Both the position numbers and the translations under genes were made by a program. A model generated the notes under the pieces. It had not been told where the DNA came from and made no database searches. It saw only the letters and a program-made list of their open reading frames with translations. 6,330 bases of DNA from Gemmatimonadota bacterium (lineage in GTDB: Bacteria; Gemmatimonadota; Gemmatimonadetes; Palauibacterales; Palauibacteraceae), in NCBI GenBank assembly GCA_030598525.1, contig JAUVPT010000098.1, positions 1 through 6,330 of the forward strand, written 5' to 3'. This document shows, one piece after another, positions 1-5,820 of the stretch (its first letter is position 1; each line of letters begins with the position of its first letter).

Positions 1-651
1 AGCACGCCTGTGGGCAGCGTGGCCGTGGGCAGCGACGGCGCGGTCCTCGCCGAATCGCTCCTGCGTGTTCGCGCGACGCACTCCGAGGCCGTGCTCCCGG
101 AGATCGATCGATTGCTGACCGGGTGCGGACTCGCCGCCTCGGATCTTCAAGGAGTGATCGTGGGAGGTGGGCCCGGCTCGTTCACCGGAGTACGAATCGC
201 GGCATCGCTGGCGAAGGGGATGTGCCACGCGCGGGGCCTGGAGCTGTTCTCCTTCTCCAGCCTGGCTGCCGTGGCGGCCGGCGCCGGATGTGAGAAGCCC
301 GTCTGTGCGATGTTCGATGCGCGGCGCGGACAGGTCTACGCCGCGGGATACCGGGTGGGGGAGGGCATCGAAGAGCTGTTCGCTCCGCGGGCCGGACCTC
401 TCCACCATGTGCTGACGGATCTCGGCGAACCCGGTGAATGGTGCTTTGCCGGCGACGGTGCCGGAGCGGGAGAAGAGGCCATCCGGTCGGCCGGCGGTGA
501 GATTCTCGATCCGGATACGTGGGTACCGAGCGCCAGGTCATTGCTGTGGCTCGCGGACGTCCACCCCGACGGGGGCAGGGTAGCCGACCCCGGACAATGG
601 GAACCGGACTACGTACGCCTGCCTGCCGCTCAGCGCGGTACCGGCGGCTGA
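1..651 (+). CDS. tsaB: TsaB, tRNA threonylcarbamoyladenosine biosynthesis protein (5'-truncated by window edge)
   Basis: This is the partner of the TsaD/TsaE complex that transfers the threonylcarbamoyl group to A37 of ANN-decoding tRNAs (t6A); TsaB is an inactive ASKHA-fold paralogue that dimerises with TsaD in the cytoplasm. The reading frame is open from base 1, and the first visible residues, S-T-P-V-G-S-V-A, match the family's start of the form M-x-x-LAIDTSTP. Only about 8-10 N-terminal residues should therefore be missing, and the GTG at base 10 is internal. Visible family motifs are THSEAVLP (a 'HSE' segment at about residue 27) and GGGPGSFTGVR (visible residues 55-65), followed by a short helix and a 'FSSLAA' segment. 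The 216 visible residues fit a family of about 220-235. The gene is followed immediately by rimI, a common pairing. The family call is firm; the exact start cannot be seen. Confidence 0.95.
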   Translation, partial: STPVGSVAVGSDGAVLAESLLRVRATHSEAVLPEIDRLLTGCGLAASDLQGVIVGGGPGSFTGVRIAASLAKGMCHARGLELFSFSSLAAVAAGAGCEKPVCAMFDARRGQVYAAGYRVGEGIEELFAPRAGPLHHVLTDLGEPGEWCFAGDGAGAGEEAIRSAGGEILDPDTWVPSARSLLWLADVHPDGGRVADPGQWEPDYVRLPAAQRGTGG

Positions 652-667
652 CAGTGGGCGGGTCGCC

Positions 668-675
668 GGGGAAGG
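668..675 (+). promoter_or_regulatory. Ribosome binding site deciding the rimI start
   Basis: GGGGAAGG lies 5 bases before the TTG codon at 681. The competing GTG at 654, two bases after the tsaB stop, has no comparable purine-rich motif upstream. This favours the TTG start. Confidence 0.5.
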
Positions 676-680
676 CGCGG

Positions 681-1130
681 TTGACGGTGCGGCCGATGCG
701 CCTGGGGGACCTGGACGAGGTCATGCTCATCGAGCGGCGATCATTTTCCGCTCCGTGGGAGGAATCCACCTTCCGCGGCCTGATGCGTCGGCCGAGCGCC
801 GCTCTTCTCGTCGCTGAGATCGACGACGAATTGACGGGGTACTCCGTGATGTGGTTCGTGGCGGACGAAGGCGAGTTGGGAAATGTCGCGGTTCTGCCCG
901 AACGTCGCGGAGAGGGCATCGGCCGAACGCTCCTGCGCGAGAGCATTGCTGTCGCGGCCAGCCGCGGGACACGCTCCCTGTATCTGGAGGTCAGGGAGTC
1001 GAACGAGGTGGCCCGCGGTTTGTACGAGAAAGTAGGGTTCAACGTGGTGGGAGTGCGCAAACAGTACTACACCGAGCCCGTTGAAGATGCGACCGTGATG
1101 AAACTGGAAGTACAAGCTGTGGTGCGTTGA
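681..1130 (+). CDS. rimI: RimI-type GNAT N-acetyltransferase (ribosomal protein bS18 alanine acetyltransferase)
   Basis: This is a GNAT-fold enzyme that uses acetyl-CoA to acetylate an N-terminal alpha-amine, classically that of ribosomal protein S18. From the TTG start it has 149 residues, close to the E. coli RimI length. The N-terminus (TVRPMRLGDLDEV) is a standard GNAT beta1-alpha1. 'LGNVAVLPERRGEGIG' contains the acetyl-CoA pyrophosphate loop RRGEGIG at 75-81. 'EVRESNEVARGLYEKVGF' is the RimI signature and places Glu103 and Tyr115 at the positions reported as the catalytic base and acid in enterobacterial RimI. The C-terminal 'RKQYYTEPVEDATVM' is also family-typical. The alternative GTG start at 654 would add nine residues (VGGSPGKAR) that look unlike the family, so I prefer 681. 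The gene follows tsaB by 29 bases. Other substrates, as seen for RimI-like enzymes, are possible. Confidence 0.9.
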   Translation: MTVRPMRLGDLDEVMLIERRSFSAPWEESTFRGLMRRPSAALLVAEIDDELTGYSVMWFVADEGELGNVAVLPERRGEGIGRTLLRESIAVAASRGTRSLYLEVRESNEVARGLYEKVGFNVVGVRKQYYTEPVEDATVMKLEVQAVVR

Positions 1131-1154
1131 CACGCCGAGGAGCGGCCGTCTAGT
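1127..1154 (+). promoter_or_regulatory. Candidate sigma-70 type promoter for ssb
   Basis: A perfect TTGACA (1127-1132) overlaps the rimI stop codon. It is followed after 16 bases by TCTAGT (1149-1154), which matches four of six positions of TATAAT. Transcription would start near 1161, leaving an ssb leader of about 70 bases. The -35 box is exact but the -10 box is weak, and read-through from rimI is also possible. Confidence 0.4.
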
Positions 1155-1164
1155 TTCGGTGTGC

Positions 1165-1180
1165 GGTCGGTGCATCGACC
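1165..1180 (+). other. Small hairpin in the predicted ssb leader
   Basis: GGTCG (1165-1169) pairs with CGACC (1176-1180) around GTGCAT, giving five Watson-Crick pairs plus a possible G-T closing pair. It is flanked by a wider inverted repeat, CACGCCG (1131-1137) and CGGCGTG (1184-1190), followed by GATTTTC. It could be a leader structure of ssb or a weak terminator after rimI; the sequence does not decide. Confidence 0.3.
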
Positions 1181-1229
1181 TGCCGGCGTGGTGATTTTCG
1201 TGTATGTCGTTATGAAACAAGAGGATACA

Positions 1230-1670
1230 ATGGCACGCTCTCTCAACAGGATTCAACTGATAGGAAACCTCGGACGAGACCCCGAGGTCCGCGTCACCGG
1301 CTCCGGCACGCGGGTTGCTTCACTGTCCGTGGCTACGAGCCGCGAGTGGACGGACCGAAGCGGCCAGAAACAGGAGAAGACGGAGTGGCACCGGGTGTCG
1401 TGCTGGGACAAGCTGGCGGATGTATGCGAGCGCTACCTGACGAAAGGCGACCGCGTCTACATCGAAGGCAGCGTCGAGTACCGGCAGAGCGAACAGGACG
1501 GCCAGGTACGCTACTTCACGGATATCAGGGCGCGAGAGATGATCATGCTGGGTGGACGCGGCGACCGACCGGAATCCATGTCCGGTCCGGCCGTAGAGCG
1601 CTCGGCCGGATCCAGCATGAAGGAGTTCACGGACGACGCCCTCGCCGGCGAGGACGACCTGCCCTTCTGA
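1230..1670 (+). CDS. ssb: Single-stranded DNA-binding protein SSB
   Basis: This protein coats single-stranded DNA during replication, recombination and repair, and recruits partner proteins through its acidic tail. The 146-residue product starts MARSLNRIQLIGNLGRDPEV, the standard SSB opening, and its OB-fold runs to about residue 107. Aromatic DNA-stacking candidates are Trp40, Trp53 (in 'TEWHRV') and Trp59. 'YLTKGDRVYIEGSVEYR' (69-85) is the conserved core strand pair. A short linker of about 28 residues (108-135) leads to the tail, which ends DDLPF, the partner-binding tip (DDDIPF in E. coli). The linker is shorter than in E. coli SSB (178 residues in all). The start is ATG 1230, with GAGG at 1221-1224 five bases before it; the in-frame ATG at 1212 would add six residues before the conserved opening. 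A LysM-protein gene follows 11 bases downstream. Confidence 0.97.
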   Translation: MARSLNRIQLIGNLGRDPEVRVTGSGTRVASLSVATSREWTDRSGQKQEKTEWHRVSCWDKLADVCERYLTKGDRVYIEGSVEYRQSEQDGQVRYFTDIRAREMIMLGGRGDRPESMSGPAVERSAGSSMKEFTDDALAGEDDLPF

Positions 1671-1674
1671 GGAG
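1669..1674 (+). promoter_or_regulatory. Shine-Dalgarno of the LysM gene, overlapping the ssb stop
   Basis: GAGGAG overlaps the ssb TGA (1668-1670) and sits 7 bases before ATG 1682. It fixes the start of the LysM gene and suggests that ribosomes ending on ssb help initiate there. Confidence 0.6.
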
Positions 1675-1681
1675 TCAGATC

Positions 1682-2827
1682 ATGAACGGGGCCACCCGGG
1701 CACTGGTACTGGTTACGGCGATCCTGGCGGTCGCTCCGGCCGCCGGGGCGCAGGATACCGGCAGAACGCATCGAGTCCGAACGGGAGACACGCTGTGGGA
1801 GCTCGCGGCGCAATACCTGGCGGACCCGTTCCGCTGGCCTGAGCTCTATGACCTGAACGTGGCTGTCGTGGAGGATCCGCACTGGATCTTCCCGGGTGAG
1901 AGTCTGGATCTTCCCGGGGAGCATGAAGGTGCTGCGGAACGGACCGTCCAGTCCCCCGAGCGACGGGCCGTTCGCGTCGCCGGGGAAAGGAAGACACCCC
2001 GGGAGGCGCAGGATTCTCCTGGGGACGCCCGCCGGTCGTTCGGGGCGACGGGGGAATTCCCCGAGGGTTCCGTGTTCCGCGCCGATCCCAGTGCGCCGTC
2101 CTACGGCGATCTCTCGATCGAGCAGACCGAGCCGAGGGCCGTGGTCTCGATGAGCGATTTCTACAGCGCGGCGATCCTCGCCGACCAGAGCGCGTTCGTG
2201 TCAGCGGGTCTGACCGCCCGTGTCGTCTCGGAGGCTCACCCGTCCATCAAACTGCCGCGCGCGGCTCGACTCAACGACCAGGTCGTGCTCCACCTCACCG
2301 GTGTGGAAGTGGGCGTGGGTGACTACCTCAAGGCCGTCCAGTGGGGGCGGTCCATGGGTATTGCGGGTCACGTGCTGCATACCGTCGGTGCGGTCCGCGT
2401 AACCCGGACCTATCCGTCGCGAGACAGCGTACGGGCAGAGGTCGTGCAGGTATTCGGAGACTATCGGGTGGGCGACCTGATGCTGGTAGCCGAGGAGTAC
2501 CCGATCGTCCCGGGGATCCAATCGGAGGTCGAGGAAGGCGGAACCGTGGGTACGGTTCTCGGCTTCACCGAGGACCAGACGCTGGTCGCGACTACCGAGA
2601 CTCTGTTCCTGGACGTCGGGGCACTCGACGGAGTTCAGGTCGGCGACCTGTTCGCCGTCTTCCCTGCGACGGCCACGGCTGAGACGGCGCTCATCGAGGA
2701 TAGACTGTCGCTGGTTCGGGTCGTGCACACGTCGGAAGAGACGTCGACCGCGCGTGTCACGGCGATGCGGGATGCGGGAATGCGTCCGGGGACACCCGTC
2801 CGGCGAGTCGAGAGGATGCCCCAGTAG
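1682..2827 (+). CDS. Exported LysM-domain protein with a duplicated C-terminal module
   Basis: The predicted product is a 381-residue exported protein that binds peptidoglycan. Residues 1-23 form a signal peptide: a basic Arg6, a hydrophobic core LVLVTAILAV, and an A-G-A cleavage site before Gln24. One LysM domain covers about 30-78: 'HRVRTGDTLWELAAQYL' opens it and 'WIFPGESLDLPG' closes it, with the longer insert ('DPFRWPELYDLN') typical of LysM domains in diderm envelope proteins. Residues 80-140 are a charged, probably flexible linker. Residues 155-377 are beta-rich and appear to contain two diverged copies of one module, about 176-271 and 284-377. Each has a 'VGD' turn, a 'VRV' strand and a closing 'GD/GT..V' strand. 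I do not recognise this C-terminal family. No catalytic motif is visible, so a scaffold or wall-anchoring role is inferred. ATG 1682 is supported by GAGGAG and by the signal peptide starting there. Confidence 0.85.
   Translation: MNGATRALVLVTAILAVAPAAGAQDTGRTHRVRTGDTLWELAAQYLADPFRWPELYDLNVAVVEDPHWIFPGESLDLPGEHEGAAERTVQSPERRAVRVAGERKTPREAQDSPGDARRSFGATGEFPEGSVFRADPSAPSYGDLSIEQTEPRAVVSMSDFYSAAILADQSAFVSAGLTARVVSEAHPSIKLPRAARLNDQVVLHLTGVEVGVGDYLKAVQWGRSMGIAGHVLHTVGAVRVTRTYPSRDSVRAEVVQVFGDYRVGDLMLVAEEYPIVPGIQSEVEEGGTVGTVLGFTEDQTLVATTETLFLDVGALDGVQVGDLFAVFPATATAETALIEDRLSLVRVVHTSEETSTARVTAMRDAGMRPGTPVRRVERMPQ
1882..1918 (+). repeat. 15-bp direct repeat within the LysM domain end
   Basis: CTGGATCTTCCCGGG occurs at 1882-1896 and again at 1904-1918, a period of 22 bases. 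The period is not a multiple of three, so the two copies are read in different frames: WIFPG from the first and LDLPG from the second. Confidence 0.8.
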
Positions 2828-2854
2828 GAGTGCCAGGTTTCCTGTCAGATCATC

Positions 2855-2884
2855 GAAGCGTCCCGTCATCCGGCGGGGCGCTTC
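2855..2884 (+). terminator. Probable intrinsic terminator after the LysM gene
   Basis: GAAGCGTCCCG (2855-2865) and CGGGGCGCTTC (2874-2884) form an 11-pair stem with one G-T pair and an 8-base loop. The stem begins 27 bases after the LysM stop. The following TTCACATC is a poor T-tract, so termination may be partial or may need a factor. Its position between two gene groups fits a terminator. Confidence 0.65.
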
Positions 2885-2960
2885 TTCACATCGGGCTCTG
2901 TGCGTCTTTCGGCGCATGGCGGCGGCAAATAGCTTGGCCGCGGCGCTTGAAGTGTGAGGG

Positions 2961-2966
2961 TCTAAT
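2961..2966 (+). promoter_or_regulatory. Weak -10-like element upstream of the epimerase-tol operon
   Basis: TCTAAT matches five of six bases of TATAAT and lies about 39 bases before the epimerase start, after the terminator hairpin, where a promoter is expected. The nearest -35-like box, TTGGCC (2934-2939), is 21 bases away, which is too far for a standard sigma-70 promoter. This is a guess at the location only. Confidence 0.2.
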
Positions 2967-3004
2967 GGGCGCATGACAGTCTACACCCGACGAAAGAAGA
3001 AGTG

Positions 3005-3961
3005 ATGTCGAATGAAGGGCGAAGGGTTCTGGTCACGGGCGGGGCCGGATTCATCGGATCCCACGTGTGCGACGCCTTCGCGGCCGACGGCTGGGCCGTC
3101 ACCGCGCTGGACGACCTGAGCTCGGGCAAAGAAGAGAACCTCTCGACCGGCATAGACCTGGTCGTGGCCGACATCCGGTCTCCGGAAGCGGCCACTCTGG
3201 TTCGCGGCGGAGGGTTTGATGTGATCAGCCACCACGCTGCCCAGATCGACGTTCGTGTCTCAGTGAACCGGCCGGATCATGACGCGTCAATCAACATCAT
3301 GGGGCTGTTGAATCTGCTCGAGGCCGCTGTGAGCGGGGGAGTGCGCAGATTCCTGTACGTATCTTCCGGTGGAGTCGTCTACGGTGAGCCGGAGGACCTT
3401 CCGGTGTCCGAGATCGCGCCGAAACAGCCGCTGTCTCCGTATGGGGTAAGCAAGCTCACAGGGGAGCATTACCTGCACTTCTACCGCCAGATTCACGGCT
3501 TGGAGAGCGTTGCGCTCAGGTATTCCAACGTGTTCGGCCCCCGGCAGGATCCGCATGGCGAGGCGGGAGTCGTGGCCATTTTCGGGCGGAGCGTGCTCGA
3601 GGGTCACCTGCTCACCGTGTTCGGCGACGGGGAACAGACACGCGACTACGTGTATGTGGGAGACGTGGCACAGGCCAATGTGCTGGCTGCGCGGATCGAT
3701 GTGTCCGATTCGAGTACGATGGATGACGTTGCCTTCAACGTGGGGACGGGTTTGGAAACCAGCGTGAACGAGCTTGCGAGCGGCATCATGAGAGTCGCCG
3801 GGCGAGAGGTGGACGTAGAGCATGCCCCGGAGCGTCCGGGCGAGTTGCTGCGCAGCTGCCTCGACGCCTCAAAGCTGGAGGGGCAGGGATGGCGCCGCGC
3901 CGGCGGTCTCGAGGATGGACTGGGCGCAACGTATGCCTGGATTGCGGGGGAGGGCCGATGA
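3005..3961 (+). CDS. NAD-dependent nucleotide-sugar epimerase, GalE-like (extended SDR family)
   Basis: This is a cytoplasmic enzyme of the extended short-chain dehydrogenase family, probably a UDP-glucose or UDP-GlcNAc 4-epimerase supplying sugars for surface glycans. In the 318-residue product the NAD-binding loop is TGGAGFIG (11-18), the acidic residues contacting the adenosine ribose are in LDDLSSG (35-41), and 'HHAAQ' (76-80) follows the fourth strand. The catalytic Ser lies in 'VSSGG' (119-123), with Tyr146 and Lys150 in SPYGVSK. 'RYSNVFGPRQDPHGEAGVV' (172-190) and 'FGDGEQTRDYVYVGDVA' (206-222) are typical sugar-nucleotide-binding segments of GalE2-type enzymes. The exact substrate cannot be told. 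ATG 3005 follows the purine-rich AAAGAAGAAG; GTG 3002 in the same frame would add one residue. Its stop overlaps the tolQ start (ATGA at 3958-3961), so it is probably co-translated with the tol genes. Confidence 0.88.
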   Translation: MSNEGRRVLVTGGAGFIGSHVCDAFAADGWAVTALDDLSSGKEENLSTGIDLVVADIRSPEAATLVRGGGFDVISHHAAQIDVRVSVNRPDHDASINIMGLLNLLEAAVSGGVRRFLYVSSGGVVYGEPEDLPVSEIAPKQPLSPYGVSKLTGEHYLHFYRQIHGLESVALRYSNVFGPRQDPHGEAGVVAIFGRSVLEGHLLTVFGDGEQTRDYVYVGDVAQANVLAARIDVSDSSTMDDVAFNVGTGLETSVNELASGIMRVAGREVDVEHAPERPGELLRSCLDASKLEGQGWRRAGGLEDGLGATYAWIAGEGR

Positions 3962-4692
3962 TGGCGCTCCACGCACTGACCGCGATGCTCCAGCAAGGGG
4001 ACACCATCGCTTCGAGTCCGTGGGACTTGATATTCTATGCCACGCCGGTGACGAAGGTCATCCTGATCGTCCTGGCGGCGTTTTCGCTATTCTCGTGGGT
4101 CATGATCTTCTGGAAGTGGTCCGAGTTCCGGAAGATGCGGCAGTCCGGAGACACATTCGTCGCGGGCATGGAATCCGCGACGGGCCTGAGGGACGTCTAC
4201 CAGATCCTGACGCGCCTCGAGGAATCGCCGTACACGCGCGTCTTCCGGCGTGGGGTGAACTTCTTCACGGAGCTTCGCCCCACGGCTCTTCGGGACGACG
4301 GATCCGATGCCCCCGGCCTATCCTCGGCCCAGCTGGACACCCTGCGACTGGTGCTGGAAAAGGAGCTCGCGGAGGAACGTGATGACATGGCGCATGGGCT
4401 TCCGTGGATGGCCATCATCGGGTCGATCAGCCCGCTTCTGGGCTTGATGGGGACTGTGGTCGGGGTCATGAACTCCTTCATCGGGATCAGTTCAACGGGA
4501 TCCGCCAACATCGCGGCAGTGGCTCCCGGGATCGCGGAAGCTCTCGTCACCACGGTGGTGGGGCTCGCCGTCGCGATTCCAGCGGTGATCGCCTACAACC
4601 ACTATGCGGCCAAGCTGGGCCTGTTCACCGGAGAGCTGGAGGGCTTCGCCAGCGAGTTCATCGGTACGCTGGCCAGGGAGGGCCGGGTATGA
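3958..4692 (+). CDS. tolQ: TolQ, inner-membrane proton-channel subunit (TolQ/ExbB/MotA family)
   Basis: TolQ forms the pentameric ring around TolR in the proton-motive-force-driven Tol motor that pulls the outer membrane inward during division. The 244-residue product has three membrane segments, about 32-52, 148-172 and 193-214, separated by a long cytoplasmic loop; this is the family's topology and usual length. The diagnostic segments are 'GLPWMAIIGSISPLLGLMGTVVGVM' (147-171, given as residues around the GTV motif) and 'APGIAEALVTTVVG' (189-202). Thr166 and Thr198/199 sit where the family has its proton-path threonines. ExbB is similar, but the following tolR, TonB/TolA-like gene and tolB favour TolQ. 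ATG 3958 overlaps the epimerase stop. ATG 3961 in the same frame has better spacing (7 bases) from GGAGG at 3949-3953 and is an equally good start. Confidence 0.93.
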   Translation: MMALHALTAMLQQGDTIASSPWDLIFYATPVTKVILIVLAAFSLFSWVMIFWKWSEFRKMRQSGDTFVAGMESATGLRDVYQILTRLEESPYTRVFRRGVNFFTELRPTALRDDGSDAPGLSSAQLDTLRLVLEKELAEERDDMAHGLPWMAIIGSISPLLGLMGTVVGVMNSFIGISSTGSANIAAVAPGIAEALVTTVVGLAVAIPAVIAYNHYAAKLGLFTGELEGFASEFIGTLAREGRV

Positions 4693-5114
4693 TCGGAGGT
4701 CGTCTCGGCGGCGGGCCTGAAAACGGCCTTCCCGTACGCGCAGAGATCAACGTCACGAGCCTGGTCGACGTGGCCTTCACTCTGCTCGTGATCTTCATGA
4801 TCACGGCGCCCATCCTCCAGGGTGGAGTAGAGGTGGCGATCCCGAAGGCCCCGTCCGCCCCGCTTCAGGTGTCCGAGGGACTCGTGATCACGGTGGATAG
4901 AGACGGACAGATCTACGTGGACGACGATACCTTCACGCGTGAGGAATTCGCGGCCACGATCGTCCAGATGGTCGAGCGCAAGGGTGGGCCAACGGTCTAC
5001 GTGAGAGGAGACCGAGATGTGCTGTACGGGTCGGTGCTCTGGGTCATCGGCACGCTGAAGGAGTCGGAGATCGATGCCGTCAGCCTGATTGCCGATCCGG
5101 ACATGGATCGCTGA
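4689..5114 (+). CDS. tolR: TolR, stator/force-transducing subunit (TolR/ExbD family)
   Basis: TolR is the partner inside the TolQ ring. It has one transmembrane helix carrying the proton-binding aspartate and a periplasmic domain that engages peptidoglycan. The 141-residue length is typical. 'AEINVTSLVDVAFTLLVIFMI' spans the membrane entry, with the essential Asp at residue 27 followed by the helix to about 43 and then 'TAPILQGGVEVAIPKA', a family signature. The periplasmic part (about 50-138) has 'VTVDRDGQIYVDD' and 'VYVRGDRDVLYGSVLWV', as in ExbD/TolR domains. ATG 4689 overlaps the tolQ stop in an ATGA, and GGAGG (4677-4681) lies 7 bases upstream, so coupling to tolQ is likely. The ExbD alternative is argued against by tolB downstream. 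Confidence 0.93.
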   Translation: MIGGRLGGGPENGLPVRAEINVTSLVDVAFTLLVIFMITAPILQGGVEVAIPKAPSAPLQVSEGLVITVDRDGQIYVDDDTFTREEFAATIVQMVERKGGPTVYVRGDRDVLYGSVLWVIGTLKESEIDAVSLIADPDMDR

Positions 5115-5141
5115 GGTCGTGGCGCGGAGAGCGAGGGGTGT

Positions 5142-5807
5142 GTGAGCGGGAGCCGTGAACGCCGCAAGATGCCGCCGGGCGCGCTGATCGCGTCGACCAT
5201 CCTGCACGCGGTGGTCGGGATCGGCATGGCGGTGGCCGGAGCCTACGTCGCGCCACGTCCGCTTCCGGCCAAGACGTTCCGCGTTCACCTGGTTGCGGCG
5301 GCGGATCAGACGGCGCCCATGCGTCTGAAGCCGGAGCCGGCCAAGGTAGACGAGGAGGAGAACCGTCCGCCTCCGCCTGAGCCCACGCCCGATCCGAAGC
5401 CGCGCACGGAAGTCCCGACCGTGGTGGAGCAACCTCCGCCGGTGGAACCGTCCAAGGAGCCGTCGCGTGGACCCGAGGAGGGGGACGATCCAATCAACGT
5501 CCACCTCGAGGGAGCCGCCTTCGTCGACCCACAGTACCTCGAGAACATCATACTCCAGGTGCACCGGTACTGGAGGCCTCCCACCGGGAATCGCAACCTG
5601 CGCGCCGAGGTAGTGTTCACCATCGAGAGCGACGGGTCCACCAGTGACATCGAGTGGGTTCAGCGTTCGGGTGATCTGGCCTTCGACCTGGAGGCGCATG
5701 GGGCCGTGGAAGCCGCGGGCAGAGCGAAGGCATTCGGCCCCCTGCCGGCCGCATGGCCCCGCGATCAGCTGAGAGTGTCTTTCTTCTTCGATCCAGCTTC
5801 TTTGTGA
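5142..5807 (+). CDS. TolA/TonB-type energy-transducing protein
   Basis: This 221-residue protein would span the periplasm and carry force from TolQ-TolR to TolB/Pal at the outer membrane. Residues 1-10 are basic and cytoplasmic, and one membrane helix covers about 12-36. That helix contains the Ser-x3-His pattern (Ser18, His22) that TonB and TolA use to couple to their motors. Residues 61-115 are a Pro/Glu/Lys-rich linker, as in TonB, not the long alpha-helical domain of E. coli TolA (421 residues). The C-terminal TonB/TolA domain is about 130-218: 'YLENIILQVHRYWRPP' (132-147), 'AEVVFTIESDGS' (155-166) and a last strand, 'LRVSFFFDP'. By gene position it acts as TolA; by shape it looks like TonB, so I leave the symbol open. 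GTG 5142 is preceded by GCGAGGGG. The gap after tolR is 27 bases. Confidence 0.85.
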   Translation: MSGSRERRKMPPGALIASTILHAVVGIGMAVAGAYVAPRPLPAKTFRVHLVAAADQTAPMRLKPEPAKVDEEENRPPPPEPTPDPKPRTEVPTVVEQPPPVEPSKEPSRGPEEGDDPINVHLEGAAFVDPQYLENIILQVHRYWRPPTGNRNLRAEVVFTIESDGSTSDIEWVQRSGDLAFDLEAHGAVEAAGRAKAFGPLPAAWPRDQLRVSFFFDPASL

Positions 5808-5820
5808 GGTGAACCGAGTG

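Noticed and set aside
182..1060. A 292-codon minus-strand open frame opposite tsaB and rimI
   Set aside because: Its composition (Arg, Pro, Ser) is typical of an antisense shadow in GC-rich DNA, and the plus-strand genes carry clear family motifs.
2916..2957. A tiny plus-strand frame (M-A-A-A-N-S-L-A-A-A-L-E-V) before the epimerase, a possible leader peptide
   Set aside because: It has no ribosome binding site, is Ala-rich by GC bias, and nothing around it looks like an attenuator.
2934..2966. TTGGCC and TCTAAT as a full sigma-70 promoter for the epimerase-tol operon
   Set aside because: The spacer is 21 bases, outside the usual 16-18, so only the -10-like element is kept, with low confidence.
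2201..2974. A 257-codon minus-strand open frame covering the LysM gene's 3' half and the following gap
   Set aside because: It is a shadow of the LysM gene with Arg/His-rich composition and no domain; its start region runs through the terminator hairpin.
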